The position numbers and the translations under genes are program-made. Below, piece by piece: positions 57,246 through 64,000 of a DNA stretch of 64,000 nucleotides; position 1 is the first letter of the stretch, and every line of letters begins with the position of its first letter. Source of the DNA: an uncultured Collinsella sp. (GTDB lineage Bacteria > Actinomycetota > Coriobacteriia > Coriobacteriales > Coriobacteriaceae); assembly GCA_900542635.1 (NCBI GenBank), contig UQOJ01000004.1, positions 1-64,000 on the forward strand, read 5' to 3'. The notes beneath the pieces were generated by a model. The model made no database searches, was not told where the DNA came from, and saw nothing but the letters and a program-made list of their open reading frames with translations.

Positions 57246-57740
57246 ATGGCTCAACCCAAGATTCTTCTCACACGCATCGATGACCGGTTTATTTACGGGC
57301 AAGACGTTGAGCTGTGGAACGAGGCTATGGGTTCCAATCTCGTCCTAATCGTCAACGACGAGATTGCGGCGGATTCGCGCAAGTGGGCGCCTATGAGGGT
57401 GGCGGCGCCCGAGGGCGTGTGGACGCGGTTTTTCTCGGTGCAAAGGACCATCGACATCATTCATACCGCAACGCCGCGCCAATGGATTCTGGTCATGGTG
57501 GCCTCACCCGCCGATGCGCTCGCGCTGGTTAAGGGCGGTGTGCCGATCACCAAGATCAGCATTGGGCATATGCAGGCAGGGGAGGGCAAGCACCCCATAA
57601 CGCCCGCAGTCGCCGTAGACGATACGGACATCGTTGCCTTCAAAGAGCTACAAGAACTCGGCATAGAGCTAGAAATCCGTTACCTCCCCAGCTCCAACCC
57701 CGACCCCATCCAACTAGTCATTGGGGACGTTCTTAAATGA
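57246..57740 (+). CDS. Orphan mannose-family EIIB paralogue lacking the active His
   Basis: The 164-residue protein aligns along its length with the EIIB at 47513 (LLTRIDDRF..., LVKGGVPITKISIGHM, FKELQELGIELEIR). The phosphorylation motif RLVHGQV is RFIYGQD here, so His is Tyr and the protein should not carry phosphate. No EIIA, EIIC or EIID is adjacent. It may be a regulatory decoy or be decaying. The last seven or so codons and the stop come from the palindromic repeat at 57714. Confidence 0.85.
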   Translation: MAQPKILLTRIDDRFIYGQDVELWNEAMGSNLVLIVNDEIAADSRKWAPMRVAAPEGVWTRFFSVQRTIDIIHTATPRQWILVMVASPADALALVKGGVPITKISIGHMQAGEGKHPITPAVAVDDTDIVAFKELQELGIELEIRYLPSSNPDPIQLVIGDVLK

Positions 57741-57897
57741 CTAGTCAAGCGGGACACCCTTGGCACTTGGGGACGTTCCTTATGTGCCGGCCTTTTAGGA
57801 ACGTCCCCAAGTGCCGGCAGGTGGGGACAGTCTTTCTTGCCAAACGTTAAAGACTGTCCCCAACGACTAGTCATTTAAGAACGTCCCCAATGACTAG
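57714..57897. repeat. Nested palindrome complex
   Basis: The outer arms 57714-57746 and 57865-57897 are 33-base perfect inverted repeats (CTAGTCATTGGGGACGTTC...). Inside are two more hairpins: a 19-bp stem (57762-57780 with 57797-57815, GGCACTTGGGGACGTTCCT) and a 13-bp stem (57823-57835 with 57849-57861, GGGGACAGTCTTT). All arms share GGGGAC.GT or GGGGACAGT words. It lies between the orphan EIIB and galM. Confidence 0.92.
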
Positions 57898-57901
57898 GTA
57901 G

Positions 57902-57935
57902 CAAAACGCCCGTCGGCGGTGTGCCGGCGGGCGCT
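57902..57935 (-). terminator. Terminator after galM
   Basis: On the minus strand a GC stem (plus-strand AACGCCCGTCGGC, 57905-57917, and GCCGGCGGGCGCT, 57923-57935) is followed by a T4 run. Confidence 0.75.
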
Positions 57936-57961
57936 GCTGTGCGATATGTCGCGCTGTGGGC

Positions 57962-59014
57962 TTAGTGCCTCATAAAGTGGTATTCGATCACATTGCTGTA
58001 GGGGTGACCCGGGCCCACAATGCCCTGCGGGAACAGCGGCTGGTGTGGCGTGTCGGGGTACATCTCTGCCTCGAGGGCAAAGCCGGCGCCCCAGCCATAG
58101 TTAGCATCGTCCTTGGCGTGCTCGTCGCCCAGCCAGTTGCCGGTGTAGAGCTGCACGCCCGGGGCGGTGGTGTAGTAGTCCAGCTCACGACCGGTCCACA
58201 TCTCCTCGACGTGCATCGCGCGGCGCAGATTACGGCCGTACTGATAGCCATCGACGCACAGGCAGTGGTCGTAGCCACGGGCCTGCTTAATCTGCGGATC
58301 GTCGGCCTCCATGCCAGGCGCGACGGGACGCAGCTCGCGAAAGTCAAACGGCGTGCCTCCGACCGGAGCGATCTCGCCGGTGGGAATGTTCTGGTCATCA
58401 ATGGGCAGGTAGTGGGCAGCGTTGGCAACAAAGAAGTGTTCGCAGTCCATGCCGGCGTTATGGCCGGCAAGGTTAAAGTACGTGTGGTTGGTCATGGACA
58501 CGTAGGTGGCGCGGTCGCTCTCGCAGCCGTATTCGATACGGAAGTGGCCGGTGCGCGTCACGGTAAACACAGCCGTAAAGGTGCGGTTGCCGGGAAGGCC
58601 CAGCTCGCCATCCTCAAGCGAGGTGGTCATGCGCACGGCGTTGTGGACCTCGTCGAGCTCAACGTCCCACACGCGCTTGTGCAGGCCGTGCTCAAGATCG
58701 CTGTGCAGGTTGTTGACGCCCTCGTTGGCTGGCATATGCCAGTCCGTGCCGGCGATGGTAATCGTGGCACCCGCAGTGCGGTTGGCCACGGGGCCGATGG
58801 TCGCTCCAAAGCAGGCGGGGTTGTCAAAGTAATCCTCGAGCTTATCGAAGCCCAGCACCACATCGCGCACGTTGCCGGGAATGTCGGGCACGTCGATACC
58901 AAGTACGGTGGCGCCATAGTCCATAATGCGAACGCAGATCTCGGGCCCGTTGAGGGTGTAACGATGAACAGGGGTACCGCACGGCGCGGTGCCGAAAAGC
59001 TCGGAAGTGATCAT
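57962..59014 (-). CDS. galM: Aldose 1-epimerase (galactose mutarotase)
   Basis: The 350-residue mutarotase has FGATIGPVANRTAG, catalytic His in TNHTYFNLAGH (about 165-175), substrate Asp in GYDHCLCVD, and catalytic Glu in GFALEAEMYPD. It equilibrates alpha and beta galactose or glucose. ATG 59014 has TTAGGA six bases upstream; the frame to 59074 lacks one. It is divergent from the DeoR regulator, which may control it. Confidence 0.94.
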   Translation of the reverse strand: MITSELFGTAPCGTPVHRYTLNGPEICVRIMDYGATVLGIDVPDIPGNVRDVVLGFDKLEDYFDNPACFGATIGPVANRTAGATITIAGTDWHMPANEGVNNLHSDLEHGLHKRVWDVELDEVHNAVRMTTSLEDGELGLPGNRTFTAVFTVTRTGHFRIEYGCESDRATYVSMTNHTYFNLAGHNAGMDCEHFFVANAAHYLPIDDQNIPTGEIAPVGGTPFDFRELRPVAPGMEADDPQIKQARGYDHCLCVDGYQYGRNLRRAMHVEEMWTGRELDYYTTAPGVQLYTGNWLGDEHAKDDANYGWGAGFALEAEMYPDTPHQPLFPQGIVGPGHPYSNVIEYHFMRH

Positions 59015-59219
59015 TTGGTTCCTAACATCGAGGTATTTCCGACAAACTGTAGCGCGAACAGGCGAGATTATCACTACACCCCACTAAAGCAGGGGGTATT
59101 TTTCTCAAAAAAGTGATGATTGAGCTGTACGGGCGTTCATTTTTGACACGCACGGGTCTGATACAATTTGTTCGTTACTGTTTGAATGATATGCACGCAT
59201 AGAACGGCGAGGATTCATC

Positions 59220-59984
59220 GTGATTAAGGCAGAGCGACAGGATAGGGTTCGTCAGCTGCTCGAGGAGCAGGGCACGGTCTCGGTCAAGGAGATTTCGGAT
59301 GCACTGGGTGTCTCGGATATGACGATCCGCCGCGATCTCGAGGAGCTTGCGAGCCTGGGCGAGATCGAGCGCGTGCACGGTGGAGCCCGCAGTGCGCAGG
59401 GCCGTCCACATGCTATGTTGCGCCATGAGTATTCGCACAGCGAAAAGCGCACCAAGCATGCCGAGGAAAAGTTGCAGATCGCGCGCCGCGCCGTGGAGCT
59501 CATCGAGGAGGGCTCGACCATCTTTTTGGGTACGGGCACCACGGTTGAGCAGATGGCCTCGATGCTGCCGGCATTTCGTCTGCGCATCGTGACCAATTCG
59601 CTTTCGGTGTTTAACCTGCTCGAGGCGCGCGAGGACTGCGACCTGTGCCTAGTGGGCGGCATGTACCGTCGCCGTACCGCCGCTTTTGTGGGACCAACGG
59701 CCGAGGATACCCTGCGTGCACTGGGTATCGACGCGGCGTTTATCGGCGCCAACGGCATTCTGGATGGCGACGTGTCTACGTCTAATATGGATGAGGGTCG
59801 TATCCAGCAGCTCGCCTTTAGCAAGGCCGACTCGCGCTATCTGATCGCCGACTCCAGTAAGATCGGCAAGCGCGACTTCTACACCTTCTGCCGTCTGGAC
59901 AGCCTGGACGCCGTGGTGTGCGAGCCGGGCATCGCCGCCGAGGATCGCGCCGCCATCGAGGAACTCACGCAGGTCATTTGCTAG
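59220..59984 (+). CDS. DeoR/GlpR-family sugar regulator (LacR-like)
   Basis: The 254-residue regulator has a DeoR HTH (residues 1-55: ERQDRVRQLLEEQGTVSVKE..., MTIRRDLEELA, ERVHGGA) and a C-terminal sugar-phosphate-sensing domain with FLGTGTTVEQMA, TNSLSVFNLL, GGMYRRRTAAFVGP and DSSKIGKRDF. In lactococci LacR is of this class and responds to tagatose 6-phosphate. The nearby lacG-lacE and galM genes fit that role. The start is GTG 59220 with GCGAGGA six bases upstream. Confidence 0.88.
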   Translation: MIKAERQDRVRQLLEEQGTVSVKEISDALGVSDMTIRRDLEELASLGEIERVHGGARSAQGRPHAMLRHEYSHSEKRTKHAEEKLQIARRAVELIEEGSTIFLGTGTTVEQMASMLPAFRLRIVTNSLSVFNLLEAREDCDLCLVGGMYRRRTAAFVGPTAEDTLRALGIDAAFIGANGILDGDVSTSNMDEGRIQQLAFSKADSRYLIADSSKIGKRDFYTFCRLDSLDAVVCEPGIAAEDRAAIEELTQVIC

Positions 59985-60091
59985 CTAGCGCTGCAAGCGA
60001 TACATCTGCCCCCTGCCGGCGCGGGGGTACCGCTTTACAATGACGCGTAAATAACTTTGGGCAACAAGGATGAGGCTATTCTGGGATATGA

Positions 60092-61324
60092 CTAGACTCC
60101 GTATTTCGTCTTTATGTCCCTTGAGAATGAATCGTAGTCTTCATAGAGCCCCTCTCTGCTTTCATCCTCGGCGTGGTTTACACGTTCAAGGAGCTTATCC
60201 TTTGGAGCCTCTTTTGTTATTGCGGCCTCGCTATCGGGTAATGTGGATTGCAAGAATAGTTCTAGAGCATGGACGTCTTTGAGTATGTAGCCCGTCGAAC
60301 GACCCGCTCCTGTTTTTTCGATTGCGCTGCAACTAACAAGCTGACTGAGGGTTCGTTTAACGGTTACCTCGCTGATATCGGGGCAGCTGGACCGGATGTC
60401 GGATTTCTTAATGACGCCGGGTCTCTGTTGAAATAGAACAGCGATGCGCGCTTGCTTCGACATGGGACGAGTGCTTGATTCAATTAAGGTACGCTGCTCG
60501 AGCTGTCGGTAGGCGGCCAGGGTTGTTCCGAGCATGAAACGGATAAAGGGTGCTTCGGTGTTTTGGTTTCCATTCCATCCAGTGGAGCTTGCAGCGAGGG
60601 CGTTGTAGTAGAGCGCCTTGTTGTCTTCAATAAGTCGTTCGATGCTGATGTAACGCGCAACATCGTATCCAGTCTTTTCGAGCAGCAGCGTTGTAAGGAG
60701 CCGGCTCATCCTGCCATTGCCATCGTTGAAGGGATGAATGCTAACAAAATCGAAGATAAAGCGGAGCGATATAAGGAGGGGATCGCAAACTTGGCGAGAT
60801 AAAGCATCGTTGAGGGACTGGCAGGCTTCTTTAATAAGTCCCGGGGTTGCTAGAGCCGAAGGGGGCCTAAAGCGCACAAATCGATTACCTTGATCGTCAA
60901 TGGAGACGATTTCGTTATCGCCATCTTTCCAATGGCCTCCATACGAGATTGCCGTGTGCGCCATGAGGTCACGATGCAACTGCAGAATGACCGATGGCGT
61001 TACGGGAATGGAATCGTGTTGCTCGTGAATAAGCGACAGCACATCTCGGTATCCAGCGATTTCTTCCTCTGCGCGGGAGCTTGGCTTGGCGGAATACGCC
61101 ATGATCGCTTTGAGTCTTTTTTGGGTGGTAACAATTCCTTCAAGTCCGTTGGAGGATCGGGTGCTTTGGATCTTAGCCTCCTCCATTAGGGACGATAGAA
61201 GCTCGGGTTTGACTTGACTCAGAGCAAGCTGACGGCCTTTATGCTCGCGTATCGAGAGGAGGAGGTTGGTGATTGGAGTTGCTTCGAGTTCCGCTGGGAC
61301 TGTGGTGTAATCGAACTGGCGCAT
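60092..61324 (-). CDS. Fic-domain AMP-transferase with N-terminal inhibitory motif and HTH
   Basis: The 410-residue protein has a Fic core with the full motif HPFNDGNGRMSR (about 195-206) that transfers AMP to Ser/Thr/Tyr/His hydroxyls. The helix before it carries SSNGLEG (about 56-62), matching the (S/T)xxxE(G/N) inhibitory motif, so it is autoinhibited (class II). A winged helix follows at about 295-360 (IAVLFQQRPGVIKKSDIRSS...). GAAAGGAG lies six bases upstream of the start, inside the left end of a 75-bp palindrome, which suggests autoregulation. Its GC content is lower than that of its neighbours. Confidence 0.92.
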   Translation of the reverse strand: MRQFDYTTVPAELEATPITNLLLSIREHKGRQLALSQVKPELLSSLMEEAKIQSTRSSNGLEGIVTTQKRLKAIMAYSAKPSSRAEEEIAGYRDVLSLIHEQHDSIPVTPSVILQLHRDLMAHTAISYGGHWKDGDNEIVSIDDQGNRFVRFRPPSALATPGLIKEACQSLNDALSRQVCDPLLISLRFIFDFVSIHPFNDGNGRMSRLLTTLLLEKTGYDVARYISIERLIEDNKALYYNALAASSTGWNGNQNTEAPFIRFMLGTTLAAYRQLEQRTLIESSTRPMSKQARIAVLFQQRPGVIKKSDIRSSCPDISEVTVKRTLSQLVSCSAIEKTGAGRSTGYILKDVHALELFLQSTLPDSEAAITKEAPKDKLLERVNHAEDESREGLYEDYDSFSRDIKTKYGV

Positions 61325-61332
61325 GCGGCTCC

Positions 61333-61407
61333 TTTCGGTATCACGAACATACTTTCGATATCATAATACCATAAAATGATACCGAAAGTATGTTCGTGAT
61401 ACCGAAA
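61333..61407. promoter_or_regulatory. 75-bp palindrome over the fic start region
   Basis: Arms 61333-61364 and 61376-61407 match at 31 of 32 positions. Each arm holds two copies of TTTCG(A/G)TATCA, so four half-sites are arranged in mirror order. The left end (TTTCGG) overlaps the fic ribosome site, so the element may act as operator DNA and as RNA hairpin. Confidence 0.85.
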
Positions 61408-61467
61408 ACTGGAAACCATGGTTCATAACTGCTTGGAAAGTTCGGATTTGACTATCTTATTGTCTTG

Positions 61468-61598
61468 ATCTGTAACAGTTAGACGGTTAAAAGTGGGCTA
61501 CGTGTTACAGATTGAGATCTTTCAGCCCTGGTCGCCCGTTCGTCTAAATCTATAACAGTTAGGATTGAAAATCCCTGCTAGATGTTACAGATCGAGAT
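61468..61598. repeat. Two tandem 51-base stem-loops
   Basis: Copy 1 (61468-61518) and copy 2 (61548-61598) each run from ATCTGTAACAGTTAG or ATCTATAACAGTTAG to TGTTACAGAT(T/C)GAGAT. ATCTGTAACA and TGTTACAGAT pair within each copy. The unit repeats every 80 bases. No coding signal is present. Confidence 0.75.
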
Positions 61599-61620
61599 AA
61601 ACGGTCCGCACGGGCTCACC

Positions 61621-61669
61621 AAAAACAAAAAGGCCGCATGCGAACCCGTGGAGGGATTCGCATGCGGCC
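61621..61669 (-). terminator. Terminator after lacG
   Basis: GGCCGCATGCGAA (61632-61644) pairs with TTCGCATGCGGCC (61657-61669); on the minus strand a T-rich run follows (plus-strand A run 61621-61631). Confidence 0.9.
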
Positions 61670-61691
61670 GACAGGGGGTATGCGGCAAAAG

Positions 61692-63113
61692 TTAGGCCAT
61701 AAGCAGGCCGGTCTCCGCGACGTTCTTGTACCAGTACGCGCTCGCCTTGGGATAGCGCTTCTGGGTCTCAAAGTCGATGTAGAACAGGCCATAACGCTTG
61801 TTGTAGCCGTTAGTCCAGGAGAACTGGTCCTGCAGCGACCACACAAAGTAACCGTCGACGTTTACGCCGCCGTCGATTGCCTTGAGGATCCACGCGAGAT
61901 GCTGACGCATGTAGTCGATACGAGGGGCGTCATCGATAAAGCCATCCTCGAAGTCGTCCTTATAGCCCATGCCGTTCTCGGTGATGTAGATCTTCTTGTA
62001 GTTGGGGTAATCGTTCTTAATGCGGAGCAGCAGGTCGTACAGGCCCTCGGGATAGATGATCCAGTCCCAATCGGTGGTGGGTACGCCTTCGCGCACGCAC
62101 GACTCGCCCACGCCCTTGAGGAACCAGCGCGAGGAGCCCTTGTCGCCGGTGCCATTGTGGTTGATGTCGTTTTCGCCCTCGGCGGCACGCAGGAACTGGC
62201 ACTTGTACGTGTTGACGCCCAAGCAATCGTTGTAGGGGAGCGCGGCGGTCAGCGCGGCGATGTCCTCGTCGCGGACGTCGAGCTCGCCGCCGGCGATATG
62301 GGCAAGCTTGGTTGCGGCTTCCATGGTGTCGGCTGCATAGTGGCCACGGAAGGTGGCGTCGAGTACCCAGCGGTTGTTGATGACGTCGGCCATGCGAGCT
62401 GCCTCGCAGTCGGCAGCGCTGTTGGGATCGAGGGGATACTTGGGCTCCAGGTTCTGAACAATGCCGATCTCGCCCTCAAAGCCGCCCTCATGGAAGGCGA
62501 CGACAGCCTTGGCGTGGGCCACCATCATGTTGTGCATGAGCTGGAAGGCCTTGTCCAGGCGGTACTTCTCGCCGTGCGGCCAGTTGCCGACGATAAAGCT
62601 GCCCTCGGCGGTTGCGGGAATCTCGTTAAACGTGAACCAGTGCTTGACCTCGGTGAACTCGGCAAAGCAGAACTTGGCGTACTCGACAAAGGCGTCGATC
62701 GTCGTGCGCGTCAGGAATCCCTCGCCGCCGTTCTGGTAAAAGGCCTCGGGCGTATCGAAGTGATCGAGCGTGACATAGGGGATAACGCCAGCTTTGTTGC
62801 AGGTGGCGAAAAGCTCGTGATAGAAAGCGACGCCCTCGGGGTTAATCTCGCCGGTGCCACTGGGGAAGATACGGCTCCAAGCGATGGAGACACGGATACC
62901 GTTGATGCCAAAACGCTGGCACAGGTCGATATCGACCGGGTACTTGTTGTAGAAATCGCTTGCGGGATCGGGGGAGAAGCGACCCTGGGCTGCCAGGAAA
63001 TCGTCCCAGGGCACTTTGCCCTTGCCGTGCGTGCGGGTCTCGCCCTCAACCTGGTAAGCGGCGGTGGCGCCGCCAAACACAAAGCCGTCGGGGAACTGCA
63101 TGGGGTTGGTCAT
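61692..63113 (-). CDS. lacG: 6-phospho-beta-galactosidase (GH1, LacG)
   Basis: The 473-residue GH1 enzyme splits lactose 6-phosphate into galactose 6-phosphate and glucose. It has the N-terminal VFGGATAAYQVEG, acid/base Glu in WFTFNEIPATAEG (about 160), YNDCLGVNTYKCQF, and nucleophile Glu in KIYITENGMGYKD (about 378). Blocks such as DWDWIIYPEGLYD and GSSRWFLKGVG follow Lactococcus LacG closely. It lies 75 bases downstream of lacE. Ribosome site AAAGGA. Confidence 0.95.
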   Translation of the reverse strand: MTNPMQFPDGFVFGGATAAYQVEGETRTHGKGKVPWDDFLAAQGRFSPDPASDFYNKYPVDIDLCQRFGINGIRVSIAWSRIFPSGTGEINPEGVAFYHELFATCNKAGVIPYVTLDHFDTPEAFYQNGGEGFLTRTTIDAFVEYAKFCFAEFTEVKHWFTFNEIPATAEGSFIVGNWPHGEKYRLDKAFQLMHNMMVAHAKAVVAFHEGGFEGEIGIVQNLEPKYPLDPNSAADCEAARMADVINNRWVLDATFRGHYAADTMEAATKLAHIAGGELDVRDEDIAALTAALPYNDCLGVNTYKCQFLRAAEGENDINHNGTGDKGSSRWFLKGVGESCVREGVPTTDWDWIIYPEGLYDLLLRIKNDYPNYKKIYITENGMGYKDDFEDGFIDDAPRIDYMRQHLAWILKAIDGGVNVDGYFVWSLQDQFSWTNGYNKRYGLFYIDFETQKRYPKASAYWYKNVAETGLLMA

Positions 63114-63188
63114 GAGTCATCCTTTCTGTGGGATACGAATAGGGAGAGGTGCCCGAACTGGGGATCCGGGCACCAACAGAGGGAGGAA

Positions 63189-64000
63189 CTAGTCGAGGTT
63201 CTCGCGGAGCCACTTGATGGCGCCAGCGGGGTCGCGAGTAAGGTCGATATATTCCTTGCCGCGGGGAGCGAGCAGCTTAATGCCCAGACGATCGGTGTCG
63301 GCCTTCATGTCGTTGTAGTAGCTACGAACCTGCGGGGCGAGCACGATGACATCGTACTGATCCATGATGGCAGTGTGCTGACCATAGGCGCCTGCGGAGG
63401 AAGCGATATTCTCTCCGGTCTGCGCAGCACCTTCCTTGATGGCGTTGGCGAGCATGGCAGAGGTGCCGGCGCCGGCGCACAGGACGAGGACCTTCAGACC
63501 GTCGACGTCCTTCTTAGCGGATGCGTCGGCGGCGGGCTCGGGCTGATCGGCGACAGGCTTGCTGTCGGCGGCAGCGGCGGTCGGCTCGACGGAAGCGGTG
63601 ACAGCGGTAGCCTGCTCGACAGCGGGCGCAGGGGCGTTGGCGGCGATGGTGGCAGCACCATCGGACTCAAGACCCAGCTCTGCGGCGCGTTCGGCCTCCT
63701 GGTCGCAGAGCAGCTTATCGTATGCCTTCAAGAACGGCAGGTAGATGATGGCGTCCAGCAATATGATGATTGCGACAAACACCAGGGCGATAAGCTGGAA
63801 GTTCGTGGTGATGAAGATGCCGATGGGGGCAGGGGTAGCCCAAGGCACCACGAAGGAGAAGCCGTTCATGCCCACGTTGTCGATAAAGAACTTGGCAACA
63901 CTCACGTTGACGCAGCCGGCGGCAACAAAGGGGATGAGCATGTAGGGGTTAAGGATCATCGGCGCGCCAAAGAGCAGCGGTTCGTTGACGGCGAAGGCAA
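63189..64000 (-). CDS. lacE: PTS lactose-specific EIICB (partial at window end)
   Basis: Only the C-terminal part is present; the frame continues to the window edge. The visible EIIC portion has AFAVNEPLLFGAPMILNPY, the substrate-site pattern of the lactose/cellobiose family, and the last two membrane segments. An Ala/Pro-rich linker of about 60 residues leads to an EIIB domain with active Cys in VLVLCAGAGTSAML. The fused EIICB order is that of LacE. It is followed by lacG. The EIIA (lacF) is presumably outside the window. Confidence 0.93.
   Translation of the reverse strand, partial: AFAVNEPLLFGAPMILNPYMLIPFVAAGCVNVSVAKFFIDNVGMNGFSFVVPWATPAPIGIFITTNFQLIALVFVAIIILLDAIIYLPFLKAYDKLLCDQEAERAAELGLESDGAATIAANAPAPAVEQATAVTASVEPTAAAADSKPVADQPEPAADASAKKDVDGLKVLVLCAGAGTSAMLANAIKEGAAQTGENIASSAGAYGQHTAIMDQYDVIVLAPQVRSYYNDMKADTDRLGIKLLAPRGKEYIDLTRDPAGAIKWLRENLD

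Noticed and set aside
57714..57897. Possible CRISPR array because of repeated GGGGAC words
   Set aside because: The units are inverted hairpins of different lengths without regular direct repeats or spacers, and no cas genes are nearby.
59143..59167. TTGACA and TACAAT before the DeoR regulator as a promoter
   Set aside because: The hexamers look good individually but are only 13 bases apart, too close for a sigma-70-type promoter.

Overview
The window looks like a chromosomal contig from a high-GC Actinomycetota gut bacterium of the class Coriobacteriia, most probably Collinsella. That is an inference from gene content (several sugar PTS systems with tagatose-pathway genes, a long-form HPF, an archaeal-type topoisomerase IA, hypAB next to tatAC), Shine-Dalgarno style and codon use; no rRNA or marker comparison was possible. 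The first 46 bases are not genomic: they match an Illumina Nextera read-1 adapter with its i5 index, so the contig really begins at about position 47.

Layout. 0-10.5 kb is housekeeping: a GNAT acetyltransferase, purH, a BceRS-like two-component pair, uspA, uppP and pcrA. 10.4-12.8 kb is an AT-richer island: an AbiE-like antitoxin/nucleotidyltransferase pair bracketed by two near-identical hairpins and, outside these, by two long palindromes that share a core in inverted orientation. 12.8-18.5 kb holds manA, a GntR/UTRA regulator and a beta-glucoside operon (GH1 phospho-glycosidase plus cellobiose-type EIIC, EIIB and EIIA). 18.7-29.8 kb carries glucokinase (ROK), ppaC, nhaA with a terminator in its leader, a PLP aminotransferase, a STAS protein, tatA-tatC, hypA-hypB and a topoisomerase. 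30-45 kb carries a zinc-ribbon membrane protein between matching hairpins, tmk-holB-ricT, comFC, a nuclease-like protein, a MITE-like element, a large structured RNA candidate (possibly raiA RNA), a solute-binding lipoprotein, hpf, degV, a dehydrogenase with a His/Cys-rich tail, an isocitrate-dehydrogenase-like enzyme and a SurA-like protein.

45-57 kb is an amino-sugar region. An XRE/DUF2975 pair is followed by a mannose-family PTS operon (EIIA, YajC-like, EIIB, EIIC, EIID), a GntR/UTRA regulator, agaS and nagA. The same TGGTTACTACCA site lies upstream of the PTS operon and of agaS, which suggests one regulon for GalNAc or a related amino sugar. Then come a flavodoxin, a mutarotase-like protein, lacC, a 3' remnant of a second nagA, a YhcH-like protein, tRNA-Thr(CGT) and an orphan EIIB whose phosphorylated His is Tyr. 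57.9-64 kb holds galM, a DeoR regulator, a Fic protein with a 75-bp palindrome over its start region, and lacG-lacE (lacE runs off the window). AgaS and LacC meet at tagatose 6-phosphate, so amino-sugar and lactose catabolism probably converge here; LacD and LacAB are not in the window.

The non-coding DNA is unusually rich in hairpins and inverted repeats, many of them bracketing accessory genes. That pattern is the most distinctive feature of the window.
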